This document shows positions 9,446 to 21,215 of a DNA stretch of 64,000 nt, one piece after another. The DNA is from Didymella arachidicola (taxonomy: Eukaryota > Ascomycota > Dothideomycetes > Pleosporales > Didymellaceae), in NCBI GenBank assembly GCA_016630955.3, contig CM049997.1, positions 682,001 through 746,000 of the forward strand, given 5' to 3'. The notes below the pieces were generated by a model. That model was not told the origin of the DNA and ran no database searches. It saw only the letters and a program-made list of their open reading frames with translations. A program made the translations under genes and the position numbers. Positions within the stretch are counted from its first letter, which is position 1. The number at the start of each line of letters is the position of its first letter.

Positions 9446-9680
9446 AAGAAAGACACTATAGCTACTGCTTAATCTACTGCTTTAATCTCTATATATTATA
9501 CTGTTGCGTTGTTGAGATATACGTCTAGAGAGGTGGGCAAGTTTGGCGGGGTGCGCAGCTCGCTTGCCACCTACGTTATAGCTTCGAAAACATCACTGAA
9601 GGAAAGTCCAAAAGCCGAAGACTGGCTGGGAAAGTTTGTATTCTAATAATTATACATTGAGTTGGTAAATTTTTCATCAA

Positions 9681-9751
9681 GCATTCTTGGTGAAAGGGTA
9701 TCATAATTGCCTTCCAAGCAATTGGCCCGGGTTCGAGTCCCGGAGAATGCA
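9681..9751 (+). tRNA. tRNA-Gly (anticodon TCC)
   Basis: A full cloverleaf can be drawn by hand. Acceptor arms gcattct and agaatgc pair over 7 bp. The D stem is gtga/tcat. The anticodon stem attgc/gcaat closes the loop cttccaa, with anticodon TCC reading GGA (Gly). The T arm ccggg-ttcgagt-cccgg includes the B box ggttcgagtcc. The discriminator base is A at 9751 and there is no intron. A run of five T at 9801-9805 is the nearest strong Pol III terminator candidate. It lies 104 bp beyond the end of E3. Confidence 0.93.
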
Positions 9752-12383
9752 TAGCTTCTATCTTGCTGATTCACCGATCCCTCTTCAGTACAGGGATTTC
9801 TTTTTGCTGGTGTTTTGGAGGATCAGGGCGGTTCGGGACTAGCGCGCACTAGCCCGATCCTCTGCGGAGCCGGAACGTGAGCAACTACCACCACGTTCAT
9901 GATCTGACGGATTGCACGTGTCACGGATAAATCAATGAAGCAGTTGCGGATAAAGGTCGTAGTGCTGAATGGGAGGTGTTTTTCTTGAGATGATCCTGCA
10001 GCGCCGACAGGAGGGAGCACCTTGGTACGTCTGTACCTGAGGAAGGTCCATAACAAACGCCGGGTGTGCATGATAATCTCTGTAGACTTGGCTGGTTACA
10101 AGAAAGAGATTGGGAATTTATCAGATTCGTAGAGGTCCTCTGGCGCCTCCAAGAGCTGGCACGACTCAATCAGACCCAATGAAGGGGGCAGAGGACTGCG
10201 ATATCCTCGGCTGATATCCTATCTGAGCCTGGTGCACCGTGTTCCTTGCAATTTACAACAGATGTTTGCGCGTACTCCGTGCCGTCATAGTGGTGCAGTC
10301 AGCTGCGAATCCAGGAGCGTTGTCGAGTGCTCCGTAAAAGTGCTGCTCAGGATGTTCCTTGTTTGTAAACTCTCGACGTCGTTGAGGATATATCAGTTAT
10401 CAAAAGAATCTTTGCTGCGTGTACGCGACGCTACAACATAGCAATCGAGTTGTAGACTTTGACCATAGCCTCATATAGCTCGGATTCCTCCACCAAAAAT
10501 TTGATAGGAAGGAAGTTCATGGGAATGACCTCTGCTAAATACCCATCTCCCACAGAATGCGCAGCATTTGATAGTTTGAGGAGCACGAAGACTGTTGTCT
10601 TCTAGTACAAGGAAACCGTGTCCCTAGGAATTGGACCGGTGGGTCGCGAGACCTTCTTCTCAGCGGCATTAGCCTAATACTTACCTCAGAAGACAATCAC
10701 GTTATCGTTGAAAAACAAGTGGTCGAAGCTGTGGTAGAGGAATGCAATCGTTCAGTGGGCCATCCTGTCAACATTGACTTTGCGACAATCACAAGAACTT
10801 AATAATGTAGCCATCATAAAGACACAAATTCTGAGCTTTTGTCGAGGTGGAGTGAGACGAAACAGTCAAACTGGCCCAGCCTTTTTGGGAAGGCACTCGG
10901 CTATCGCCTGCAGAGAGTCTGCGACTCCAGAGAGACTCTGATGCCTTCAATGATGTGAGAGCGACATAGCTATCTGCAATCGACAAGTGCTAGGGCTCTC
11001 TGAATACAACCCATGAGTAGCTGCATTCCTTCACGATGTACAGCTGTGAGTAACAACAGGACAGTAGGCACGAGTTGCACATAGGGTACCTTAGACGTGC
11101 CACTACCAGTGATTTTGGCATATGAGTACGATGTCTGAATTTGCGGCCGCACTTCATGGTGAGGCGAGAGTGAGCTTTCGAGTTTTCGACTTGGCTGCTC
11201 CTTCCCGTTCGACTACCATGACGTACCCCCACTCGTCTTAGCGCGTTTCGATGATATTCGCCGACTGTGAGCCTAATCCTCCTTTCCCTCACCTTCTACA
11301 AACCAACGGTGACTCCGGTCGCTGAAGGAATGCAGTTGGTCCGGGGAGCGCGGTCGTTCCGAGGCATCCCATGGACGCAGCACATTCACTTGCAGCATGT
11401 CCGCACAACCCTTTCTCCGGCTCTTTCCATTGTCCCATTGGCACGAACGTAGCTTGTTTAAGCGTTGCTGTCGTCGTCGTCGGGCTAGTCCCGGCTTCAC
11501 AACCATTCTCTACCTCCCAACAACCAGCGGCTAAGCTGTCGAGTCCCGGCGAACCCGTAACTAAGTAGCGGTTGCTCATTCTGTCGACCTGTGTGATGGT
11601 AGACTGAAGCCTATACCAGAGTGTTCGAAAAGCCACCGTAGCGAAGTGTCTATCCTTCGACTCACTGACCGTACGAGCGAGCGCCAGGAAGAGGAAAACG
11701 TTTGACACAACAACAAGACTTTGCAGCTATCCACAGTTCCATCCGCACTGGAATGATGGGCGAAATCTCATGGACTACCTTCCGTCTTCTTCGAAAGTAT
11801 GGAAACAGAGAGACACCCTTCATTCGAGCACGCCCGCCGCGACCACGAACCCAGTCCGCCGCACCAAATCCAGACTCAGTCTTCGGTCTAAGAAGACTTT
11901 CAGAAGGTACTGATCTCCCTTAGCTCTTCGTCTCGCATCCAGATGGCAGTCGCCAGTCAAATAGTTTTCAAGAGACGGAAGATTCGATACGGCTCATGAC
12001 TTTCGCCGTGCGTTTGCTACACAACCTTAGCGACAGGTTGCTGCCATCGATGTTACGAAAAAAGAAAAGAGGTCGTTCTCAGCACAAGCCACAAAGGTCG
12101 ACTAATGGAGGTGTCGACACTGCTCCCAGCCATCGGCGCCGTTCACTTACACCACAGCGGCGCAGAGCGCAAAGCGATTATCGCTCGCCTCCACCAATAA
12201 CCAGCCGTCGATATGACTCTTCCGGACTTTGAAAGGGTCAACAAAAACACCAAGGTATGAGATCTGGCATCGAGCGGTAAAGCAATGCAGCGCCTTGCTA
12301 TCGGCTCTCACAATGTTTTGGGAATATTTCTGACAGCTTAAACACGGGTATTGTCGCCATTTCCTCCACGCTGTGAGAACAGC
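9752..12383. other. Gene-free stretch between tRNA-Gly and the LDH gene
   Basis: About 2.6 kb on which I can support no gene. Open frames of up to 139 codons occur on both strands (for example 11289-11708 minus, 11702-12232 plus in two pieces), but none shows a known family, a convincing splice pattern or coding-like third positions. I see no inverted repeats with TA flanks, no LTR pair and no long simple repeat. It could be intergenic DNA or heavily decayed repeat sequence next to the transposon island. Confidence 0.4.
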
Positions 12384-13631
12384 TCATATGCCCTTGTCTT
12401 CCTCCAATGCCCTTTTCAGGGCCTCGTCAGCAGCCAGCTCCTTCTCCGCCCCCTCGATGACGGCACGCAATCCATGCGCACACTTCTTGAGTTCGGCGTG
12501 CTCATGATCGTCCAGCTCGATTGGCATAGCTTTGACGATGCCCTTACGACCTACAATAGCAGGCATACTTAAGCAGCAGCCTAGCTCCGGTTGGTAGAAC
12601 GATAGAGGACGCACAGAGCGCGAGTCGAAGAGAATGTACTTGCAGATCGACGCTGCTATGTTTCCAATCCCGTATGCAGTACATCCCTAATACTCATCAG
12701 TACTGTCGCCATCACTCGACATTTTCTTAAGAAGCCAGGCTGTGCTTACTTTCGCGGCAATGATACTGGCAGCAGCGCCCCTCGTATGGCTCGCAATCTC
12801 CACCTTGAACTCGTCATCCAGCTTGTCCTGCAGCACAAGCTTCAGCGGTGTTGTCCCTACACTCGCGCTACTCCATGCAATGAACTGGCTGTCTCCATGC
12901 TCGCCTAGCACATACGCGTCAATACTGCTCGGCGCTACTCCAGTCTTCTGGGACAAGATACCACGCAGACGCGCAGAGTCAAGAGAGGTGCCTGTGCCCA
13001 GAACTTGCGACTCTGGGAGTCCAGAGAGCTTGCGTGCGAAGTAGGTTAGGATGTCTACAGGGTTGGCAACTAAGAGAAGGATGGTGTGGGGGCTGATCGG
13101 AGACATGGCGCTGAAGATTGAGGAGAGTATGTGCAGGTTTCGGGAGAGCAGAGATAGTCGCGATTCACCTGGACACAGTCAGCATTGATCGATGCTTGGT
13201 CGGTTGGGAATTTTGCGTCGCAAGCCGAAATAGAGTCAATAGCAGCAATGTTGTAGCCAACAGAGGCGCTTCCAGTCCGTGCTCAATGCATAGATAGACT
13301 CTGACTGCCTCCAATCTTTCTGATATCTAGAGCTTGCGCTGCGAGAGCGGGAGTTAAACACACCTATCTTCTGCTTTGCACCGGCTGTGATCACCACGAT
13401 GTCTGCTTGTCCGGCGTCTTTGTGGTCACCGGCGCGCACCTTCACGCCACTACCACCACGATATGTGGCATCGCCGAGATCTCTCACTTGAGCCTTCAAT
13501 AGCTCTTTCTTGGGGTCAACCAAAATTACCTCGCTGCAGATAGGCTGGAGAATGAGGGTGTAAGCGAGCGTTGCGCCGACATCACCGCAGCCAACAATCG
13601 CAATGCTCGTCTTGAGTTTCGGTCCTGCCAT
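12384..13631 (-). CDS. NAD-dependent L-lactate dehydrogenase
   Basis: Three exons, 13631-13364, 13168-12750 and 12686-12384, give 329 aa with all phases consistent. The Rossmann motif is IAIVGCGDVGATLAY near the N-terminus. Catalytic residues follow the L-LDH pattern: Arg93 in KQKIGESR, the segment LDSARLR (Asp153, Arg156) and the proton acceptor His180 in GEHGDSQF. It interconverts pyruvate and L-lactate with NADH/NAD in the cytosol. Intron 1 is long for this window (195 bp) and contains open sequence, but removing it restores the conserved ESRLSLLSRNLHIL stretch exactly. Intron 2 (63 bp) joins AAK to GCTAYGIG as in the family. It is a full-length member, not obviously damaged. Confidence 0.9.
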
Positions 13632-13976
13632 GTTCGATTGGTCGTTGTGATTTTGTTATAGGATGGTTAGTGGTGATGTTGGGAAGGTCAGCAGTTGGCG
13701 CGTGGAGATAGCTGTCTAAAAGCGGAAGTCGCGGGTCCCCAAGCCTGGTGAGCGGGGTCGATAGAACTGATCGGTCTTATCGAATGCTGGAGGTACGGAC
13801 TATATACAATGCTCATCAATGAGATTACATAAGTTGCAGCGAAAGCTGTTGTAGCCAGGCGCAATGCGCCAAGATCTGGGCTGACGGGCGGTGGTGTGAT
13901 GTGGAGACTCGTTTGCAGCCTCGCAAGCTCAGCCACAGCAAGAGCACGAGATGAATGATGCGCATCTGCCCTTGCT
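13632..13976. promoter_or_regulatory. Upstream region of the LDH gene
   Basis: The 345 bp between the LDH start codon and the stop of the dipeptidase gene, which lies upstream on the same strand, should contain the LDH promoter and the dipeptidase 3' end. I see no distinct motif. Confidence 0.4.
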
Positions 13977-15455
13977 TTACCAAGGATTGTGGATTTCATC
14001 TTCCAGCGGCTTCGTGGTCTTCTGCAGCTTCTTCGCAACCACATCGGCCTCCTTCCACACCCGCAGAACATTACCACCTGCGATCTTCGCAGCGTCCTTA
14101 TCGCTGATGCCTTGTCTCAGAAGTTCAGCAATCAAATCCGGAAATTTCGAGACATCCTCAAGCCCAGCAGGTGTGCCCTCAATGCCATCGTAGTCTGTCC
14201 CAATCCCAACGTGGTCATATCCAATGAGCTCGCCAATGTGCTTGATGTGACGGACGACCTGATTCAGAGTGACATTCGCAGGCACAGTTTCAGGTAGACC
14301 AGATTTCGAGTTGCTAGGAATGCAAGAGATGAAGTCTGGGTTGAAGTTGATCATCACAACAGAGTTGCGCTGCTTGACCAGGTGGAGGATGTCGTCTGGG
14401 ACATTGCGAGGGTGAGGACAGACTGCATAGGCCGAGCTGTGGCTGAAAATCGGCGGCGCAAGACTTCCTTTCCAGTCTCCGTCACCCCGGCCAACAAGAA
14501 CGTCCCTCATAGTATCTGTACTGACGTGGGCAAGGTCGACAAGCATGCCGAGGCGGTTCATCTCCTTGACGAGGTCGCGCCCTGCAGGGCTGAGGCCTTT
14601 CCAGTACGGAGTGGCGACACGAGCGTCGGAGTTGTACTTCGTCTCAAGGGCGGCGTCTGCGTACTTGTTGTGGCAGTTCCACGTAAGGGTTGCGTAGCGG
14701 ACACCGAGTTGATGGTACAAACGTAGGTTGGACACCGAATTGCCGATCTGGTGCAGACCCTCGATAGCTGCAGGAGATATCAGGCGACCGTCTTCGAACG
14801 CCTTGACTGCTTCATGGCTGTTCGATGATGGAGTGAAGTACTTGGGGTAGCTGTCTCCGAGACGTTTGTACAAGTCAAGCTGCTCAAATGTGGCCTTGAC
14901 GACTGATGAAATTAGCGCAATTTTTGATCCTAATTGAAACTTGACTCACTGCTTGAGTATCTCTCAGTGGAGAAGTCTGTAGTATTCTCTCCTGTTGGAC
15001 ATACATAGAAAGCACTCCAAAAAGCGCCGCCTTGCAGCCCCTTCTCCAGTCGAGGGATATCCACGTGTTGCGCTAGACCTCCATTCTCGAACTTCTCTTC
15101 AAACTCATTGTTGTAGATGTGGTTTTGGTACCTTCCACGAATGAAGATCATCAAGTCATTGTGACCATCTGAAGTGCATCAGTAGCCGAAGCGGAGACGG
15201 TATGTGACCCTACTAACCAATGAGCGGGTGATTTTTGAGGATTCGTGCGGCTCTCTGCTCGGCTGTGAGCTTGTGTGTACAGCCGCCGTGCCCTATTGTA
15301 AAGGCTGGGCCAATGGTCGTGTACCAGAAGGTAGCAATGAAGAAGAGGAGCACAGCAGCGATGGCGTGATTTGACCGTTTTGGACGTCGTTGATGGCCAT
15401 CATCACGCCGGCTCATAGGCAATTCAGCCTCAAAAAGGTTGTAGTCTTTCTCCAT
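13977..15455 (-). CDS. Membrane-anchored dipeptidase, peptidase family M19
   Basis: Three exons, 15455-15218, 15168-14950 and 14902-13977, give 460 aa. A short basic cytosolic tail precedes one membrane segment (about residues 31-50, AIAAVLLFFIATFWYTTIG), so this should be a type II membrane protein with the enzyme outside or in the lumen. Metal-site motifs of renal-type dipeptidases are in order: HND (82-84, in PLIDGHNDLM), IEGLHQIG, LVDLAHVS, IFSHSSAYAV and VGIGTDYDG. The family hydrolyses dipeptides with a binuclear zinc centre. Intron 1 ends each side of the Asp codon of LIDGHNDL, which supports that junction. It is divergent from ILM1 with 231 bp between starts. Confidence 0.92.
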
Positions 15456-15686
15456 GGCTCCTCAAAAATTCCCAAGATGCCAAAGTCCGAGTACGAAGGT
15501 CAACATGTATAGCTAGATGATAAGGTGCCATTCGTCATCAGCCTTAGCGCCAAACGGAGTTAAAGTAGCGGAGTTTGGAAGTGACATTTTGACAGACGGA
15601 ACATCAATCCCACGTCTCCTGTTCTCACAACTGCAACGTACAACCAAGAACCAAGTTGAACCAACGAAGCTCACACCCTTGCGACT

Positions 15687-16277
15687 ATGGCTATTATATC
15701 GGCAAATGCGATGATTCGCAGCCTGGCACTGTTCCACCTGACGCTGGCTGCGCTTTTGATCAAGAACCCAAAGCTCATTGCAAATCAGAGCGTAATCATG
15801 GTGTTGGGCGGATCAATGCAGCTTGTACGTGCTGCCAACATGCAAAAGACGAGCCACAATGCTGACATCTGGTAGCCTACACCGCGCGATTTCGCGACAC
15901 CTTCGGCAGCAGTAGCCTTCATCGCTGTCCTCTTCGCGTTCATTGGTGTCAACGACCTTACCGCAGCTTCGCTACCCGAGGAAGTCTTCGACGAATATTG
16001 GGGCGCCCAGACACCCGTACGCCTCGTCTTCCTGTTTGCGCTTACCGGCTACACATTTCTGTTCAAGGAGGGAGGCATGTTTGGCGGAGCCAGGGGTATT
16101 GCATACTCGAAGAGCCCGGGCAGCTATCTTAAGAACAGCATAGTGTTCAGCTGGGGCTTCATTGAGCTTTCAACATGGTTCTGGATCTATATCACACTGC
16201 GTGAGGAGCGACGTGAGCGTGCAAGGAAGCTCGTTGAGAAGCGTCAACAGGAGGCTGCAAGGACCGAAAGGTCGTGA
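15687..16277 (+). CDS. ILM1: Ilm1-family protein (mitochondrial DNA maintenance / ER membrane)
   Basis: Two exons, 15687-15824 and 15876-16277, give 179 aa. The 51-bp intron starts GTACGT and ends TGGTAG. Several hydrophobic segments are seen: residues 8-25, a segment around VAFIAVLFAFIGV, LVFLFALTGYTFLF and FSWGFIELSTWFWIYITL, followed by a basic, charged tail. This is the layout of yeast Ilm1 (increased loss of mitochondrial DNA). Its biochemical role is poorly known. An earlier in-frame ATG is not used; the start at 15687 (MAIISANAMIRSLALFHL) matches the family opening. Confidence 0.85.
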
Positions 16278-17478
16278 GCCAGGCAGTCGAAGAGCATACG
16301 TTACAAGATCATAGCGCTGTAACATAAGCAATTGGTCAGCGCCACCCGCCTGACCTGCAATGGATGACTGAACAACCGTCTACATCGTGGAGCCAGTGGA
16401 TTAGTAGCGCTCCGTTGGCTTGTCTGCGAAAGGGGGCAAGAACCTCCGCTTCAAAGAAATCGAGAAACGAACGCGCCGGCGGAAATGGTGCATAGGAGAT
16501 ATCTGCATCGGATACAGAATTAGATTAGGAGCAAGAGATCGAATGTCAGCAGCCGGGTGCTTGTCGCAGCAGAACAAAGCCGAATATCCGCTCACCGGTA
16601 CTGTCCTGCCCATCTTTCTGATCTGCGGTGACGATGATCCGGGCCTCTTCAAAAGACATACGAAGTGTAAGCTACGGCCTCGAGGTTGGGGCAGCGCTTG
16701 GTCCTATGGCTGTACTCAGCAGATCACGCACTTGACGCAGCTTTAGTGCTTGGGCCTTGAACATTTACCATTTTCCGTTGCTGTTGTCAGCTCGGCCTTG
16801 TATTATCAGCTGCTCAGAACGCCGATGGATACGTATGATGCCCAGGCGAAGGCAGCTTGGTTCCCATAGACAGTGGCGCCATCTGCAACGCAACACCGCA
16901 GCAGCTCACTCCATCGGCTAGTCTATAGAACGAAGATGGAAACGAAAACCATTGGGGTCTTTTTACCGCTTTCGCTGTCGTCTCTTATCAAAGCCGAGCA
17001 GGTTGGAATGCCTCTTAGCGATTGAACCACCTCTTATCCTTAGAGATAATCTGAGGGTGGGCTTCAATTCGATTCCAGATGGCACCGGGTTTCTGTCACA
17101 TAAGACCTGTCACCTTGATGTGGTGATTGCCTTACAGCGGAGGGCGTGACGAAAGGTTTCAGACATCCTCACTTCTAAGTCACGAGGACGCAGACAGACG
17201 CTCGAAAATGACCCATGACCCAGGGAAGGACAGCGTTTTTTGTTTTCTTTGTGTTGGTGTTTATGTAGGATCACTAGAGTCTTGTTGTGTGTTGTTGTTC
17301 GTCGCGATTTGTGCGTACACACGCTTTCACTTCAACACCAACATTGTGCCCTGTATAGAGGCCCACGCCCAACACCGGTCAAGCGCCCGTCGAAGATCTC
17401 CTTCCTTTCTCACATCTATCAGACAAAGTCGACCGTAACATCTTCTACATAATTCAACCCCGCTCGCCCTCAAGCAAA
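16278..17478. other. Intergenic region, no gene seen
   Basis: About 1.2 kb between ILM1 and the next gene on the same strand. Open frames (for instance 16420-16746 plus and 16401-16652 minus) overlap on opposite strands and resemble nothing known. The last 300 bp should contain the promoter of the 17479 gene; it is T- and G-rich around 17240-17310 and then C-rich. Confidence 0.4.
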
Positions 17479-18438
17479 ATGTCCACCAAACGAGCCGAGC
17501 CACTGACCGACGATAGCGGCACCAAGCGCATTATCGGCCAACTCAGCACAGGTGCTTCCGCATTTGACATCGGTCAGGAAGCCATTCGCCTCTGCCGCAT
17601 CAACGTTCTCCTGCGCGCGGACCTCAAGAAAGCATATGCCGAGCTCCGCAGCTCCAAGCAGAAGCAGGCCGTGATGGAAGACGCACTCTCAGAGATGCGT
17701 GCCGAGCTCTTACCAACACAAACTCTGATTGACCGTGTGTGGCAAGCCGTGCCTAAGGAGGACCTCCGCCAGGATATGAAGAACCGGTATTCCGCGCTCC
17801 GTGACGGAGATCCGTTCGACTGCAAGCCTACGTACCGTCAGCCAAAGTCAAAGGCCATGCCAGATGCTCGGCAATCGACCAAGGAGCAGAAGAAGCAGAA
17901 TAAGGGTGGGAAACATACTCCAACTACAGGAACCGGTAAGACGACGTCCTTGCTGCACAGGTACAAGATCGAGGGGATTGACATGAAAGTTTCTAAGCGC
18001 GTCAATGGCGACGATGATGAAGAAGACGAAGGCGAAGGTGAGGCCTACAAGGGAAACGAGGGCGATGAGCACGGCAACGTGGCACATGTCGGCATTATAC
18101 CTTCTACTGGTGTTCAGCCAGGCGACGCAGCGAGCACTGGCATTGTTACTGGTGGGAAGCGCAAGGCCGTCGAGCAGGACGGCAACGTTGCGAAGAAAAT
18201 CAAGTTCAACAGTAATTCTACCACCGCAGGCGTGGCAATCACTAGATCTGTCGCCGGTTTGAAGCGCAAGCGAGCTGCCGAGACAGTGAACACTGCGCTC
18301 GAGAAACAGATTGTGGGAAGGGTACAGGGCAAAAACGCAACCAGGGACAAATTGTAAGGTAGCCTGTTGGAAGTATCGATCGTGTTGCTGACAGGTAGCA
18401 GGGATGACGACCTTGAGGAGGGCGAGATTCGCGAGTAA
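17479..18438 (+). CDS. Lysine-rich, probably nuclear protein of unknown function
   Basis: ATG 17479; exon 1 to 18353, a 48-bp intron (GTAAGG, branch CTGAC, acceptor GTAGCAG), and a short last exon 18402-18438 that adds DDDLEEGEIRE. The last exon is my inference: without splicing the frame stops two bases into the intron, and the spliced tail has the acidic EEGEIRE end common in nuclear proteins. Residues 20-110 look folded and helical (AFDIGQEAIRLCRINVLLRADLKKAY). The rest is disordered with acidic runs (DDDEEDEGEGE) and basic clusters (KRKAVEQDG, KRKRAAE) that may be nuclear signals. I do not recognise the family. Confidence 0.65.
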
Positions 18439-19087
18439 GGGATAGCGAAGAGAACTGGTGTGCACTCGGACGTTGTTCGAGGCGTGGATAGCGGTGAATG
18501 GCCTTGGTACTGATTGATCTGTGGTGCCCATCCAGCAACGAAGGCCACATGAGAGCCGTGATGTCCAGGTTAGGAACTTCTTCGTTATATACAACGCGTA
18601 GAATAGCAAACATGAGCTCCTGGTGGTTATAGGAGTAAACTGTCTAGAACCGTAAGTGCGGATCGACAAGACTCATCGTCACAAAAGCCTTGTCTGACGA
18701 CTGCAAACAAGCTGTATGCTCAGACATATACCATTATGTGCAGCGGTAGCCGTGCAACTCCACTATGTCCGGCATTCCTTTTTGTTGTAGTCATTCGCAT
18801 TTCCACAAATCCTACGCGCGAGAAACTTTCAATGAAAGCATACTTAACGCAGGAAATTCGCATGTTCTTCAACGGGTGTCCTCCCACCTTGACATATGGC
18901 GAGCATATCACAGCGCAAAAAGCGCAGTGAAGCCATTCCTATCAAAGTGAAAGAAAGCCACCAGCCTCCCCTCCCACACACCCTCCAATCCCAACACCCT
19001 TCCCATCCACCCTTCCCTTCCACTGAACACCTCCCACCCTACTCCCGTCTTCCACTCCCTCCAAACATCACCTAGTATCCACCCAAC
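18439..19087. promoter_or_regulatory. Upstream region with a long C-rich pyrimidine tract
   Basis: From about 18957 to 19087 the plus strand is almost purely C and T with scattered A (cctcccctcccacacaccct and similar), ending at the ATG at 19088. Such CT-rich leaders are common just upstream of start codons in filamentous fungi. No gene is supported in 18439-18956. Confidence 0.45.
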
Positions 19088-19378
19088 ATGTGCAACCCAA
19101 ACAACACCACCATCTACGAAATCTACGAAAAATGCGGCCACAGCCTCCCGCAGCAGGCGTGCGACTACTACGCAAACGCCTTGCAGCAGTGCCTTGCGAG
19201 CCACGACCACGCGAGGGATCTGAAGGTGTATGATTGGAAAGACGGCGAGGTACGCTCTGGGTTGTGTAGGTTCTGCGAGGAGGGCAAGGATATTGATGGT
19301 GTTTGGAAGTATGGGGCGAAGTGGGCGGGGAGAGAGGGGTGTGCGAAGGAGGGGGAGGAAGAGGAGGGTGATGTTTGA
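19088..19378 (+). CDS. Small cysteine-containing protein, unknown
   Basis: Single exon, 96 aa, directly behind a pyrimidine-rich leader. It begins MCNPNNTTIYEIYEKCGHSL and has seven Cys, including a CGH motif, a QACDYY segment and CRFC near residue 58, arranged like a small metal-binding or disulphide fold. There is no signal peptide, so an intracellular zinc-binding role is more likely than secretion. The tail is acidic and Gly/Glu-rich. I cannot name the family; the start, the Cys spacing and coding-like third positions suggest a real gene. Confidence 0.55.
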   Translation: MCNPNNTTIYEIYEKCGHSLPQQACDYYANALQQCLASHDHARDLKVYDWKDGEVRSGLCRFCEEGKDIDGVWKYGAKWAGREGCAKEGEEEEGDV

Positions 19379-19533
19379 GAATGGGCGGGAGGGAATAGTT
19401 GTAGATGGGGATATATGTGGTTTGAAGCAGTAAGCCGGGAGGAAATATCAGGTGGTATGGCTCGCTGTCGTGGGAACTATGCACAGAGATTGGAACGCTT
19501 ACGCCGTTACTCCATCCAATGCGTTCTTTATGC

Positions 19534-21215
19534 TCATTTCCTCTTGAACAGCCCCTTGCCAAGGATGCTCTTCAACTTGCTCTCCTTATCTTCGCTGCTC
19601 ATTGCCTTCCTCTTGCCCTCAGCCACCGTCTGGCCCTTGGGTTCGACATCCTTCGGTTCCTCGCGAACCGGCTCTTCGACCTTCAGTGTCTGCGCTTTGG
19701 CCTGCCACTCTTGCGCCAGCGTCTTCCGACTTGCACGCGCCTCTGCACTAGCACCTTCTGCCCACTGGAAGGTGACGAGTTCGTTTGTCGAGAACCGCAG
19801 GTCCTGGATCAACGACTTGTCGTCGCGTGTGATGAGAACGAGACGCCCTGTGGGGCCTGTGTACTTGAGATCGAAGGGCTCATTCTTCTTCTCCAGGAAT
19901 GAGGTCACGTACGCGTAGAGGACGGCAGCGGTGTCGTCCTTCGTGAGGCTCATCTGCACTAGCGAGCCGTCGGGAAGGCGAATGCGGAGAGAATGAGGCT
20001 TGTTCGCGGCAGCTGCGATCTTTGCCTGACGTTCCTTCTCTTGCTCTTCGAGCTCTTTGTCAGAGAGGAGGCGCTGGTTGCGTGTGCGGTTCATCAGCTG
20101 CGCCTGGTGGATCTTTGCGTGCTCAACCGTGGGGACAAAGTCATTTTCGTTGAACGCATTGCGTGCAGCCTGGGGTGTAGCCGAAGACGATGCCGAGAAG
20201 ATCTTGATATCGCGAGGCTGATCTGAAGAAGTTGCGGGCTCACTCGGCTGTGCTGTGGCTACACTCGTGTCTGGTTTCGCTTCTCGCGTCGCTGTCGACG
20301 TCGCTGCCGCAAGTGCTGCTGCCGGGGAAGTGTTGATTATGTCTGCGGATGCATTGTTTTGCTCTGACACTGCGGGCTCGACTGGTGGCTGGGGCATCGG
20401 CTGCACCGGCTGCGTATCCACGTCCATGGGCTCTGGATCCGTCTCATCACTTTTGACCGTCTCTCCGGCGACCGTCGTCGCTGCCTCGGGCGCTGCCTGA
20501 TCTAGACTGGGCGTCGATGTGAACTGAGCAGGATCGACAGCATGTGCACCTGGCGCGGTACTGGCAGCAGGCTCTTCGGGCTTGAAATACCGAGATATCT
20601 GAGCCATAGCCTCCTCGAGTGGCGTCCCTGTGTTCTTGAAAGATAACTTCAGCAACGCAGAACTATCTAATCCAATCTGGGCCAGTGTCTGCTGCAAATC
20701 AACGAAAGATGCATACTCCTTGTGACCGGGCATGACTGTGATGACAGGCATCTCATAGCACAGCCGCCCCGCACCAGATGTCCCGCTCATCTCGGGCGCA
20801 GCCCGTTCTGTGAAGTTATAGTTGTTTCCATTGCCGCTCTCGAAGTGTCGTAGAACCTCCCATAGTGATGTGTTGTTGGCGAACTTTTGCGTAAGGCGAG
20901 ATTTGGGCAGCTGGAGGGCGACTGATACTACGGTCGGTGATCTGGAAGCTTGCACGAGCTCCAACCGAGCGCCTTGCGGCAGGTTCGCGAGCCGGATTTG
21001 CTGTGAGAGCGAAATCGTTTTGTTGTTGTATCTTGTTCCTCTTAGCTATCGGTCCAGTAGTGCTAGATGACTTCCACCTACTTGAGAGTGAACTGGTCCT
21101 TGCTGACGCCAAACTTCTCACATGCCTCGTCCCGAACCTCGGTCAAGTACTTGGTCGGTGTGGTCGGGATCTTGAACGTCTTTGCGAAAGAGTTGGTGAC
21201 CACGACGTGGGACAT
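19534..21215 (-). CDS. UBX4: TUG/UBX-domain protein, Ubx4/ASPSCR1-like Cdc48 adaptor
   Basis: Exons 21215-21082 and 21031-19534 with a 50-bp intron give 543 aa. The N-terminus (MSHVVVTNSFAKTFKIPTTP) is the TUG-type ubiquitin-like fold, completed across the intron by YNNKTISLSQQIRLANLPQG. The middle (about 170-330) is Ala/Pro/Thr/Glu-rich and disordered. Near 360-445 lies the UBX domain, with LRIRLPDGSLVQMSL at its start. A basic tail ends GKGLFKRK. In the known family these proteins bind the AAA ATPase Cdc48/p97 and direct it to ubiquitinated clients. The start codon overlaps the stop of an upstream 68-codon ORF (TAATG). Confidence 0.88.

Larger units (their letters stand above)
7739..9576 (+). 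mobile_element. Pogo-type DNA transposon E3 (1838 bp)
   Basis: Terminal inverted repeats begin acgtaggtggcaagcgagct at 7739 and match the reverse complement of the right end, which finishes at 9576; TA flanks both ends (7737-7738, 9577-9578). The left TIR holds a 17-bp unit twice (7748-7764, 7765-7781), while the right TIR has it once. Inside is one transposase gene. Size and layout recall the Molly and Pixie elements described from Parastagonospora nodorum, but I cannot test sequence identity here. E4 at 43.4-45.3 kb belongs to the same family. Confidence 0.93.

Noticed and set aside
11289..12232. Several frames of 60-139 codons upstream of LDH
   Set aside because: They overlap in different frames and strands, and I could not join them by plausible introns into one protein.
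13236..13363. Continuation of LDH exon 1 into the intron
   Set aside because: Reading through gives non-LDH residues and a stop, while splicing to 13168 restores the conserved ESR..RNL sequence.
17848..18669. 273-codon minus-strand frame
   Set aside because: Antisense to the 17479 gene and beyond it; Ser/Cys/Leu-rich composition and no motif. The plus strand has the coherent protein and intron.
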